Assembly: GCA_036000965.1 (NCBI GenBank)
Contig: DASYUT010000118.1
Span: 1-48,862 of the forward strand
Length of the DNA: 48,862 nucleotides
Direction: 5' to 3'
Source of the DNA: Actinomycetes bacterium
Lineage (GTDB): Bacteria; Actinomycetota; CALGFH01
Notes under the pieces: generated by a model
What the model was told of the DNA's origin: nothing
Seen by the model: the letters and a program-made list of their open reading frames with translations, nothing else
Databases searched by the model: none
Position numbers and translations under genes: made by a program
Part shown: piece after piece, positions 31,670 through 38,934 of the stretch
How the letters are laid out: the number at the start of each line of letters is the position of its first letter
Position numbering within the stretch: position 1 is the first letter of the stretch

Positions 31670-31712
31670 CCTCGGCTCAGGCTCCACGGAGGCCGCCGGT
31701 GACCTCGGCGGG
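31658..31712 (+). repeat. 33-bp spaced duplication of the tadZ end, including its stop
   Basis: GGAGGCCGCCGGTGACCTCGG occurs twice, with the in-frame TGA at 31667 (the real stop) and again at 31700, exactly 33 bp apart. The copies differ in the 12 bases between them. Confidence 0.85.
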
Positions 31713-31748
31713 CGCACCGGCAGCCTCCCAAACCAGGACGGCGCGCCA

Positions 31749-33080
31749 ATGAGCCCAGGCGAGCGGGCGAGCGCCTACGACCAGATCAGGCACACCGTGC
31801 TGCGCTGGATCGAGGACCAGAAGGTCGACCCCACCAGCGAGCCCGAGATCCAGGAGCGGACCGCCGAGGCGATCCGGCAGTGGCAGCGCAGCGCAGCCGC
31901 GAGCGAGCGCCGCGGCCTCGGCGACGTGGAGGCCATCGCCAACCGGGTGGTCCGCTCGATCACCGGCTTCGGTGCCCTCGACGAGCTGTTCCGCGTTCCC
32001 GGCATCGAGGAGATCGAGATCGAAGGCGACCTCGTCATGTACATCGACGCCAGCGGCAGGCGGAAGACGCTGGTGGCGCCGACCACCGCGGAGGAGAACC
32101 GGCAGGCGGTCGACCGGCTGCTCGCCGCCACCCAGCGCCACCTCGACACCCAGAGCCCGCTGGTGCACGCGCGGGTGCTCGACGGCCGGGCCCGCCTCTC
32201 CGGGGCGATCCCGCCGGTGTCCGACAAGCTGTCGGCCACGGTCCGCTTCCACCAACTCCGCAACGAGTCGTTGTCGACCATGGTGCGCCGCGGGTCGCTG
32301 ACCGTGCCGGCGGCCGGGTTCCTGTGGGCGGTCGCCCAGACGCGGCTCTCGGTGGTGATCTCCGGGCCGCCGTTCGCGGGCAAGACCTCGATGCTCGGCG
32401 CCCTGCTGGCCGCGGTCCCGCCCCAGCGCCGCATCCGGGTGTGCGAGGACACCCGCGAGCTGGTCGACGAGCGGCCCACCATCTCCTACCTGGAGGCCAG
32501 GGCCAAGTCGCTCGCCGGTGAGGGCGAGATCACCCTGCGCGACCTCATCAAGTTCGTGCTCAAGATGCGCCCCGACTACATCGTGGTCGGCGAGGTGCTC
32601 GGGGCGGAGGCGTTCGAGATCGTCCGGGCGGTGAACGCGGGCTGCGGGTTCGCCTGCACGGTGCACGCCAACTCGGCCCGCGACGCGCTCACCGCGCTGG
32701 TCAACGCCGCCATCATGGCCGGCGAGAACGTCAAGGCGGCCGACGTCCGCGAGGTGTTCGCCTCCTCGATCAAGTACGTCATGCACCTGGAGGTCGCCGA
32801 GCGCGCGACCATGGGGGGCGGCCAGGGCCTGCTCCGCCAGACCCGCGAGATCATCGAGCTGGTCCCGAGCCTGCACGACAACTTCAGCCACGAGGTGCTG
32901 TTCGAGCGGCGTGCCCTTGGCTACCCGCTCGAGTGGACCGGGACCTTCCCGCACCACGCCGAGGTCATCGACCGCAGCCTGCCCGAGGGGCTGACGATCG
33001 CCGGCATCCTCGAAGGGCGCGTGTCACCGTTCGAGCTGGGCCTGGTCGGCACCGAGCGGAAGCGCGAGGTGGCCCCGTGA
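31749..33080 (+). CDS. cpaF: CpaF/TadA secretion ATPase
   Basis: This 443-residue type II/IV secretion ATPase powers Flp pilus assembly. Walker A is SGPPFAGKTSML (205-216), the Asp box is VCEDTREL, Walker B is YIVVGEV (277-283) and the His box is TVHANSARDAL around H306. An N-terminal helical domain precedes ITGFGALDELFRVPGIEEIEIEGDLVMYI, standard for CpaF. It forms hexamers at the inner face of the membrane. The RBS is weak (AGGAC). A repeat-rich 121-bp stretch separates it from tadB. Confidence 0.95.
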   Translation: MSPGERASAYDQIRHTVLRWIEDQKVDPTSEPEIQERTAEAIRQWQRSAAASERRGLGDVEAIANRVVRSITGFGALDELFRVPGIEEIEIEGDLVMYIDASGRRKTLVAPTTAEENRQAVDRLLAATQRHLDTQSPLVHARVLDGRARLSGAIPPVSDKLSATVRFHQLRNESLSTMVRRGSLTVPAAGFLWAVAQTRLSVVISGPPFAGKTSMLGALLAAVPPQRRIRVCEDTRELVDERPTISYLEARAKSLAGEGEITLRDLIKFVLKMRPDYIVVGEVLGAEAFEIVRAVNAGCGFACTVHANSARDALTALVNAAIMAGENVKAADVREVFASSIKYVMHLEVAERATMGGGQGLLRQTREIIELVPSLHDNFSHEVLFERRALGYPLEWTGTFPHHAEVIDRSLPEGLTIAGILEGRVSPFELGLVGTERKREVAP

Positions 33081-33206
33081 GCCAGAGGGGTCCGGGAAAC
33101 CCCCGGAGGGGTCCGGGGACCCCCGAAGGGGTGCCCCGGTCGGTGGGGAGGGGTCCGGGGACCCCCGCAGGGGTGCCCCGGTGGACCAAGGGGGTGCCTC
33201 GGTGAG
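33081..33206 (+). repeat. GC-rich tandem repeats between cpaF and tadB
   Basis: GGGGTCCGGGGACCCCCG (a perfect inverted repeat inside) occurs three times, and (A)AGGGGTGCCCCGGTG-type strings occur at about 33126, 33168 and 33188. The latter pair an SD-like AGGGG with GTG 8-9 bases later, and the last one provides the tadB start. GTG 33181 and GTG 33202 are in the same frame, 21 bp apart. Confidence 0.7.
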
Positions 33207-34110
33207 ACTGGCCGCCGCCCTCGTCGCCGGGGTGTTCGCCTACCTTGCCGCCGGGCTGCTGCTCGGCGTCTCGCCGATCCGGCGGCTCGGGGCCAGGCCG
33301 GCCCCGGCGAGGCGGGTGAGCGCCCGCCAGCTCTGGCTCAACCAGGCCGGCGTGCGGCTCACCCCGCGCCAGTTCTACCTCGGCTCGCTCGGCGTGGGGC
33401 TCGGCGCCTTCGTGCTCCTCGGCTCGATCGCCTCGACCCCGGTGGTCGCCCTGATCCCGGCCGTCGCCCTCGGCAGCCTGCCCGGCGCCTTCTTCGCCCG
33501 CCAGCGCGCCACCCGGCTGCGCACGGTCCAGCTCGCCTGGCCGGACGCGATCCGCGAGCTGATCGGCTCGATCTCGGCCGGGATGTCGCTCGAGCGGGCG
33601 CTGATCGGGCTGGCCACGGGCGGGCCAGAGCCGATCCGGGTGGCGTTCGCCCGGTTCCCCACCCTGGCCCGCACGCTCGGCACCGTGGCAGCGCTCGAGG
33701 TCGTCAAGGAGGAGCTCGCCCACCCCACCTCCGACCGCGTGATCGAGGTGCTGATCCTGGCCCAGCGGCGCGGCGGCCAGGTGGTCACGAGCATCCTCGA
33801 GGAGCTGACCGACGCGACCACCGACGACCTCAACCTCCAGGAGGAGATCAAGACCAACGCGCTCGAGGGCAAGCTCAACGCCCGCATCGTGTTCGTGCTC
33901 CCCTGGTTCGTGCTGCTCCTGCTGACCACCCGCGGTGGTCCGTTCCAGGACTTCTACCGGTCCCCCGCCGGCCTCGTAGTGGTGGTGGCTGCTGCGGCCT
34001 GGAGCCTGGTCGGGCTCTGGCTGGTCGGCAAGCTGTCGCGGATGCGGGGCGAGCAGCGGGTGTTCGGGTCCGCCTCCGCCGCAACCCCCGACCAGGCTGG
34101 GAGGCGGTGA
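33202..34110 (+). CDS. tadB: TadB-like inner-membrane platform protein
   Basis: About 302 residues from GTG 33202 (VRLAAALVAGVFAYLAAGLLLG). Hydrophobic segments near the N-terminus, at FYLGSLGVGLGAFVLLGSIASTPVVALIPAVALGSLPGAFF and at the C-terminus flank a T2SSF domain (AIRELIGSISAGMSLERALIGLA, EELTDATTDDLNLQEEIKTNALEGKLNARIV). TadB pairs with TadC to form the platform that extracts pilin from the membrane. The preceding repeat supplies AGGGGG for this start; GTG 33181 is an alternative. tadC follows after 4 bases. Confidence 0.88.
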   Translation: MRLAAALVAGVFAYLAAGLLLGVSPIRRLGARPAPARRVSARQLWLNQAGVRLTPRQFYLGSLGVGLGAFVLLGSIASTPVVALIPAVALGSLPGAFFARQRATRLRTVQLAWPDAIRELIGSISAGMSLERALIGLATGGPEPIRVAFARFPTLARTLGTVAALEVVKEELAHPTSDRVIEVLILAQRRGGQVVTSILEELTDATTDDLNLQEEIKTNALEGKLNARIVFVLPWFVLLLLTTRGGPFQDFYRSPAGLVVVVAAAAWSLVGLWLVGKLSRMRGEQRVFGSASAATPDQAGRR

Positions 34111-34114
34111 CGCC

Positions 34115-35095
34115 GTGCTGAACGGGGTCTTGGACGGCCGGGTGGTGCTGGCCGCGCTGCTCACCGGCTCCGTCGTGGCCCGGGTGGTGGCCCTGATCGT
34201 GCGGCCCCCGGCCCGGCTCGCCCCGCGCGTGCGTCCGTACACGATCGCGAGCCGGACCGAGCTGGGCGGCAGCGCCGACGTGCTGGCCCTGGCCGACCCG
34301 GGCACCACCTTCCGCGACTCGACCCTGGTGCGGCTGTTCGAACCGCTCGTGCGCCGGCTCGTCGAGCTGATGGGCGGCGTGCTCGACCGGGGCGGTGACG
34401 AGCGGCTGCTGCTGCGCCTGCGCCAGGCCGGGGCCCTCATGGACGTTCCCGAGGGGCGCCGGGCCATCCAGTATCGCGTCCAGCTCCTCACCTCGGCCGC
34501 CCTCTACACCACCCTCGGGCTCGTGGTCGGGCTGGCCGTCTGGCACTCGGCCGCGCCCATGCTCCTGATGGGCCTGCTCGGGCTCGTGCTCGGGCTGGCC
34601 AGGCCCCGCGGGCGCCTGGACCGGATCATCGCCCGCCGGCGCGAGCAGATGCGGGTCGAGCTGTACACGATCAACCATCTCCTGGCCATGAACGTCCGGG
34701 TCGGCGGCGGGGTCATCCAGGCCCTGCAGCGGGTGGTCGAACGCGGCCGAGGCTCGGTGGTGGAGGAGCTGGCCGAGGTGCTGCGGGCCCACCGCAGCGG
34801 CGTGCGCATCAGCGCGGCCCTGACCCGGGCCGCCGTGCAGACCCCGGAGCCGCACGCGGCCCGGACCTACCGGATCCTGGCCACCAGCGCCGAGCACGGC
34901 TCCGACCTGGCCAAGGGGCTGATGGACATGAGCCGCGACCTGCGCAGCCAGCGGCGCGAGGACCTGCGCCGGATGGCGACCAGGCAGCGGGCGGCCGTGA
35001 TCGTCCCGATCGTGGTGATCCTCGCGCCGATCCTGCTCGTGTTCGTGGCCGCGCCGCTGCCGTCGATCATCTTCGGCGGGCTGGGGGGGCGATGA
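34115..35095 (+). CDS. tadC: TadC-like inner-membrane platform protein
   Basis: This 326-residue T2SSF protein has hydrophobic segments at about 5-25, 125-160 and 295-320 (AVIVPIVVILAPILLVFVAAPLPSIIF). The cytoplasmic domain includes LYTINHLLAMNVRVGGGVIQALQRVV and RILATSAEHGSDLAKGLMDMSRDLRSQRREDLRRMATRQ. Together with TadB it forms the Flp pilus platform. GTG start with GGAGGCGG upstream, 4 bases after tadB. Confidence 0.88.
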   Translation: MLNGVLDGRVVLAALLTGSVVARVVALIVRPPARLAPRVRPYTIASRTELGGSADVLALADPGTTFRDSTLVRLFEPLVRRLVELMGGVLDRGGDERLLLRLRQAGALMDVPEGRRAIQYRVQLLTSAALYTTLGLVVGLAVWHSAAPMLLMGLLGLVLGLARPRGRLDRIIARRREQMRVELYTINHLLAMNVRVGGGVIQALQRVVERGRGSVVEELAEVLRAHRSGVRISAALTRAAVQTPEPHAARTYRILATSAEHGSDLAKGLMDMSRDLRSQRREDLRRMATRQRAAVIVPIVVILAPILLVFVAAPLPSIIFGGLGGR

Positions 35096-35135
35096 AGGTC
35101 TCAGGGACCAGGCAAGAAAGGAAAGGAACCGCACC

Positions 35136-35351
35136 ATGCTGCTTCGTTGCTACCTGGCGCTCCTGTCGGCGGGCGAGCGCGCGCTCGGGGTCGCCCGTGG
35201 CCGGCCGGGCGCGGGCGAGCGGGGGTTCTCGACCGCCGAGGGCCTCGCCGGCGCCGCCCTTGCCGTCATCGCGCTCGTGGCCATCTGGGGCGCGCTCAAG
35301 GCGCTCGGCATGGACATCGTCGACTGGATGCGGGCGCAGATCATCAAGTAG
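35136..35351 (+). CDS. Small Flp-type prepilin
   Basis: This 71-residue protein has a prepilin cleavage site G|FSTAEG with Glu at +5 after GERG, then a hydrophobic helix LAGAALAVIALVAIWGALKALG and a short C-terminus MDIVDWMRAQIIK. AAAGGAAAGGA precedes the ATG. This is the most likely major pilin of the cluster: short mature length (about 42 residues), no globular head, placed directly after tadC. A prepilin peptidase is not encoded in the window. Confidence 0.85.
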   Translation: MLLRCYLALLSAGERALGVARGRPGAGERGFSTAEGLAGAALAVIALVAIWGALKALGMDIVDWMRAQIIK

Positions 35352-35382
35352 CCGAGGGAGTCCGAACGGAGAGCGACGCGAG

Positions 35383-35772
35383 ATGCCAACGATCCCCGAC
35401 CGCGTCCGGGCGCACGGCTTCGTGACTGCCCAGTTCGTCGTCGTGGTCGCCTTGTCGCTGGTGTTCTTCGTGATCGTGTGCAACGCCATCGTCTACATGT
35501 ACGGGCGGGGGGTCGTGCGGGCCGCCCTCGAGGAGGGCGTGCGCGCGGCCAGCCCGGCCGGCAGCTCGATCGCCGCCTGCCAGCGGGCTGCCGGCGACAC
35601 CATGCGCAGCCTGCTCGGGGGCCGGATGGGCGCGCAGGTCCGCATCACCTGCGCGCTCGCTGGTGACGAGGTGCGGGCGACCGCCGTGGGCCGGTTCGAG
35701 GGCTGGCTCCCGGGCGTGCCCGACTTCCCGTTCCGGAACGAGGCGACCGCGGTGAAGGAGCGCCTGCCATGA
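35383..35772 (+). CDS. TadE-like pseudopilin
   Basis: This 129-residue protein has an N-terminal G|FVTAQFVVVVALSLVFFVIVCNAIVYMY prepilin-like segment. The +5 position is Gln instead of Glu, which is unusual. The globular part has RAALEEGVRAASPAGSSIAACQRAAGD and a second Cys (ITCAL) that may form a disulfide. TadE-type pseudopilins are minor pilus or channel components. Its stop overlaps the next start by 4 bp. Confidence 0.75.
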   Translation: MPTIPDRVRAHGFVTAQFVVVVALSLVFFVIVCNAIVYMYGRGVVRAALEEGVRAASPAGSSIAACQRAAGDTMRSLLGGRMGAQVRITCALAGDEVRATAVGRFEGWLPGVPDFPFRNEATAVKERLP

Positions 35773-36233
35773 CCCGCTCCTGGCGTGTTTCCCGCTCCTG
35801 GCGTGTTTCCCGGTCCCGGCTCGTTGCTCGGCCGGCCAGCGCGGGCTACGCCGCGGCCGAGTTCGTGCTGGGCATCTGCCTGATCGTGGTGCCCGTCACG
35901 CTGCTGGTGCTGTCGCTGCCGGTCTGGTCGGAGCGGCAGTCGATGGCCCAGCGCGCGGCCGACGAGAGCGCCCGCACGGTGGTGCTTGCCCCGTCCTGGG
36001 CAGAGGGGATGCTCGCCGGCCGCCGGGTCGTGGCCGAGGTGTCCCGCAACTACGGCCTGCCCCCCGGCGCCCTGCGGGTCGAGTTCGAGGGCGCCCTCCA
36101 GCGCGGGGCCACCGTGACCAGCCGGGTCACCGTCACCATGCCGGTCCTCGCCATCCCGCTCGTCGGCCGGGCCGCGGCCTGGAGCTGGACCGCCGTCCAC
36201 GTCGAGCACGTGGATAGTTACCGGAGTCTCTGA
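35769..36233 (+). CDS. TadE/TadF-like pseudopilin with repeated N-terminus
   Basis: This 154-residue protein begins MTRSWRVSRSWRVSRSRLVARPAS, encoded by a 21-bp tandem duplication (CGCTCCTGGCGTGTTTCC at 35776 and 35797). A prepilin-like site G|YAAAEFVLGICLIVVPVTLLVLSLPVW follows with the conserved Glu at +5. The rest is a small extracytoplasmic domain (RVTVTMPVLAIPLVGRAAAWSWTAVHVEHV). ATG overlaps the preceding stop (ATGA). Confidence 0.75.
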   Translation: MTRSWRVSRSWRVSRSRLVARPASAGYAAAEFVLGICLIVVPVTLLVLSLPVWSERQSMAQRAADESARTVVLAPSWAEGMLAGRRVVAEVSRNYGLPPGALRVEFEGALQRGATVTSRVTVTMPVLAIPLVGRAAAWSWTAVHVEHVDSYRSL

Positions 36234-36236
36234 CAG

Positions 36237-36914
36237 ATGTCGCCGGCAACTCATCAACCGGCGGTCCTCTGTCGAGGTGAGGGAGCTCGCTCTGGCGTGG
36301 CGTGCCCTGACCGCAGCCCTCGTTCGATGTGGGGGGAGCACGCTCCCCCCACGGCCCCCCAAGAGCGCCGGTGTCATCGTGCCGGGGCGCCGCGGGTGCA
36401 CCAGGACACGCTCCCCCCACGGCCCCCCAACAGCGCCTGCGCGACGGTCAGGCGGATCCCGTCGCTCACACGGCGCCGGCCCAGCAGTCAGCCGGATGAC
36501 CGCGAGCGCGGCTCGGTCACGATCTGGCTGCTCGGGCTCGCGGTGATGCTGCTGTTCCTGGGCGGCCTCAGCCTCGACCTGTGGCGCGCGTTCACCGAGC
36601 GGCAGGCGCTCGCCAACGCGGTCGACGCCGCTGCCATCGCAGGCGCCTCCGGCATCGACGAGCCGCTGTTCCGCTCGTCGGGCACGCTTGCCCTGTCGCC
36701 GCCGCGGGCCGAGCAGCTCGCCTGGGGCAACCTGCGCGCGCAGCCGGTCGGCCGCCGCCTCACGGCCGCCCAGGTGCAGGCCACCCCGGCCCAGATCGAG
36801 GTCGTGGCGAGCACGACCGTCGACTTCACCCTGCTCCGGGTGCTGCTCCCGGGCGACGAGCCCTTCAAGGTCACCGCCCACGCGGTCTCGGTCCCGGTCG
36901 AGGCGGGGGCATGA
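36237..36914 (+). CDS. TadG-like protein whose 5' end runs through repeat island C
   Basis: The recognisable part starts at RERGSVTIWLLGLAVMLLFLGGLSLDLWRAF (about residue 88 of this frame), followed by TERQALANAVDAAAIAGASGID, typical of TadG/TadE-like putative Flp assembly proteins. No standard start codon with RBS lies just before it. The frame is open from ATG 36237 (3 bases after the previous stop) through the repeat; ATG 36327 and GTG 36393 are in-frame alternatives inside the repeat. The repeat therefore appears to have split the gene from its original start, or the protein now carries a repeat-encoded leader. Confidence 0.6.
   Translation: MSPATHQPAVLCRGEGARSGVACPDRSPRSMWGEHAPPTAPQERRCHRAGAPRVHQDTLPPRPPNSACATVRRIPSLTRRRPSSQPDDRERGSVTIWLLGLAVMLLFLGGLSLDLWRAFTERQALANAVDAAAIAGASGIDEPLFRSSGTLALSPPRAEQLAWGNLRAQPVGRRLTAAQVQATPAQIEVVASTTVDFTLLRVLLPGDEPFKVTAHAVSVPVEAGA
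36255..36460. repeat. Mosaic intergenic repeat island, copy C (inside the Tad operon)
   Basis: A shortened 82-bp module (about 28 bases missing after GAGCTCGCTCTGGCG) leads to ATGTGGGGGGAGC at 36327, then 68-bp modules marked by GCTCCCCCCACGGCCCC at 36342 and 36410. The hairpin here is GTGGGGGGAGCACGCTCCCCCCAC. It lies between two pilus genes that are otherwise tightly packed. Confidence 0.88.
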
Positions 36915-37498
36915 GCCGGTCCCGCCTGGCCGCCGGCATCGCCGTCCTGGTCGTGCTCGCCGCCGTCCTGGTCCTCGTGCTGCTGAACCGGGACGGCAGC
37001 GACCAGCCCGCCCCGGCCACAGTCGCCGCCGCCTCGACCACCCCGCCCACCACCCAGGCGACACCGCCCCCCACGACCGGCGGCGAGAACTGGCTCGCGA
37101 TCATGCGCCAGCTCATGGCCTACCGGCACTCGCTGTTCACCGACCCCCGTCCGGAGCTGCTCGGGGAGGTTTACGACCGGCGCTGCCCCTGCTACGGACA
37201 GGACTTCAAGGAGCTGACCGACCTCAAGCGCCGCGGCCTTCACTACGACGACCAGGGCGTCCAGGTCCAGAGCGCCAAGCTCGTCGGCAAGGCGAGGGAC
37301 CCGAGCAAGCCGGTGGTCGCCGTCGAGGTCGTGACCCGCCAGCTTCCCCAAACGCTCGTCGACGCCCAGGGCAAGGTCGTCCGGGAGCTTCCCGAAACGG
37401 GTCCCACCAAGACGATCTACAACCTGATCCGGGGCGCGGACGGACGCTGGCGGGCATACCTCATCTACCGAGGGCTCACCCGAGGAGACTCCCCATGA
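36911..37498 (+). CDS. Membrane-anchored protein of the Tad operon, unknown function
   Basis: This 195-residue protein has an N-terminal transmembrane segment (RLAAGIAVLVVLAAVLVLVLLN) and a Thr/Pro-rich linker (STTPPTTQATPPPTTGG). A soluble domain contains WLAIMRQLMAYRHSLFTDPRPELLGEVYDRRCPCYGQDF, QVQSAKLVGKARDPSKPVVAVEVVTRQ and YNLIRGADGRWRAYLIYRG. The shape resembles NTF2/SnoaL-like lipoprotein domains but I do not assign a family. RCPC is a potential redox or metal site. ATGA overlaps with both neighbours place it firmly in the operon. Confidence 0.75.
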   Translation: MSRSRLAAGIAVLVVLAAVLVLVLLNRDGSDQPAPATVAAASTTPPTTQATPPPTTGGENWLAIMRQLMAYRHSLFTDPRPELLGEVYDRRCPCYGQDFKELTDLKRRGLHYDDQGVQVQSAKLVGKARDPSKPVVAVEVVTRQLPQTLVDAQGKVVRELPETGPTKTIYNLIRGADGRWRAYLIYRGLTRGDSP

Positions 37499-38325
37499 CT
37501 AGGCATGCTGCCTCGAAGTGGAACGCCGTGACGGCGGGTGCCCTGCTGGCGCTGGCGACGCTGGTGGCGTGGCCGACGCCAGCGCGAGCCGAGTCGGAGC
37601 CGGGCGGGCTGTCCCCGGGCGCGCTCTGGGTGCACGCGCGTCTGGGCCAGCCTGCGGGCAGCGGCAGTGGCGGCGGACCCCGCACCGGCTGGGCATTGCG
37701 CTACGAAAAACTCGGGGACGTGCGGGACTGCATCGTGGTGCCGCTGGGCGCCACCGCCGCCACCCGCCCGTGGTTCGGCGCCGACGGCAATCCGGTGGCG
37801 GTCAGGATCGTCATCGTCGACCGCCAGACCGGCGCCGAGATCGGGCTCCCAGGGTCGGGCTGCCTGAACCCGGGAGACCTGGTGCAGATTCCCACCCAGG
37901 GCGAGATCCTCGACGCCTTGCGGAGCCGCGGCATTCCGGTCCCGATTGCGAGCCTCAGCCCCGGCACCAGGGGACTCACCGGGCTGCAGACCTGGTTCTG
38001 GTTCGACGGGCCCGGCCAGGCCGATGTCGGCGTGAGCATCAGGGGATTCAGCGTCGCGGCTCAGGCGAAGGCCACCACATATCACTGGTCCACCGGTGAT
38101 GGTGGCTCATACCTTACCGGCGAGAAGGGTGCTGACAGAGCGCCCGCGGCAACGCATATTTATGACCGGAAGGGTTCGTACGCAGTCAGCCTCGACATGA
38201 CGTGGGTGGGCGGGTACACATGGAGTGGATTCGGTGACGCAGGGGCGGGGGACCTCGGTCCGGTGACCTTGGAAGGGGCGCCGCAGCCGTACCCCGTGAA
38301 TGAGGTGCGAAGTGTCCTTCAATAG
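37495..38325 (+). CDS. Secreted protein with PKD-like domain, Tad-operon associated
   Basis: This 276-residue protein has a signal peptide (NAVTAGALLALATLVAWPTPARA). A first domain contains WALRYEKLGDVRDCIVVPLG and GLPGSGCLNPGDLVQIPTQGE (a likely C-C disulfide). The C-terminal domain shows TTYHWSTGDGGSYLTGEKG and HIYDRKGSYAVSLDMTWVGGY, the W-D-G and Y-x3-G-x-Y pattern of PKD/Ig-like folds. Probably a surface or pilus-tip component. The 3' part has somewhat lower GC (CATATTTATGACCGG). It overlaps the previous gene by 4 bp and the next by 14-26 bp. Confidence 0.72.
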   Translation: MTRHAASKWNAVTAGALLALATLVAWPTPARAESEPGGLSPGALWVHARLGQPAGSGSGGGPRTGWALRYEKLGDVRDCIVVPLGATAATRPWFGADGNPVAVRIVIVDRQTGAEIGLPGSGCLNPGDLVQIPTQGEILDALRSRGIPVPIASLSPGTRGLTGLQTWFWFDGPGQADVGVSIRGFSVAAQAKATTYHWSTGDGGSYLTGEKGADRAPAATHIYDRKGSYAVSLDMTWVGGYTWSGFGDAGAGDLGPVTLEGAPQPYPVNEVRSVLQ

Positions 38326-38908
38326 CTTCGACCCGCTGGGCGAGGGGGACGAGCGCGAGTGGCTGCGCTCCAGGCCGCCGCGCTCGAACCTGCGCCGCTT
38401 CTGGTTCGTCGCCGTCGTGCTCGTCGTGGTGCTGCTCGGCCTCTGGTGGATCGTGTTTCGGGGGTTGCTCCAGGGTGACAAGCTCAGCAAGATCCCGTCG
38501 GGCACCACCGCCGTGGCGCCCGCCCAGCCGAGCTTCTCAGACACCGACCAGCAGGTGATCGCCGGCGCCCAGCGCGCCCTACAGGCCTGGGGCGAGTTCG
38601 CGGTCACCGGCGACCTGGCAACCCTCGACGACACGTTCTGGAAGCAGGGGCTCCAGTACCAGCAGCTCGCCAAGGAGGCTCCGGCCATCCGCAAGCGCGG
38701 CGCCGGGCCGCCGCCGTACCAGTTCACGCTCACGCCCAAGCAGGTGCTTCCCGGGCCGAGCGGCCAACGCATCGTTCGTGGCAGCGTGCGGATGAGCCGG
38801 GCGGGCGAGCCGACCCGGTCGTTCCAGTGGGACATCTATATGCAGCGATCCCCCGGGAGCGGCAACCAGCCTTGGCGGCTGTGGACTGTCGACGCCACCC
38901 GCACCTGA
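38312..38908 (+). CDS. Membrane-anchored protein of unknown function, last Tad-operon gene
   Basis: GTG 38312 (GAGGTG 5 bases upstream) gives 198 residues; ATG 38300 is an in-frame alternative. An acidic/basic N-terminus (FNSFDPLGEGDEREWLRSRPPRSNLRR) precedes one transmembrane helix (FWFVAVVLVVVLLGLWWIVF) and an extracytoplasmic domain (DTDQQVIAGAQRALQAWGEFAVTGDLATLDDTFWKQGLQYQQLA; WDIYMQRSPGSGNQPWRLWTVDATRT). The fold pattern (helix, then strands ending in Trp-rich W-x-L-W-x-V) resembles SnoaL/NTF2-like domains. Both this and the gene at 36911 share that layout, so they may be paralogous partners. Confidence 0.7.
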   Translation: MSFNSFDPLGEGDEREWLRSRPPRSNLRRFWFVAVVLVVVLLGLWWIVFRGLLQGDKLSKIPSGTTAVAPAQPSFSDTDQQVIAGAQRALQAWGEFAVTGDLATLDDTFWKQGLQYQQLAKEAPAIRKRGAGPPPYQFTLTPKQVLPGPSGQRIVRGSVRMSRAGEPTRSFQWDIYMQRSPGSGNQPWRLWTVDATRT

Positions 38909-38934
38909 GCGCTGCCCTGCGCTGACCGGTCGGC

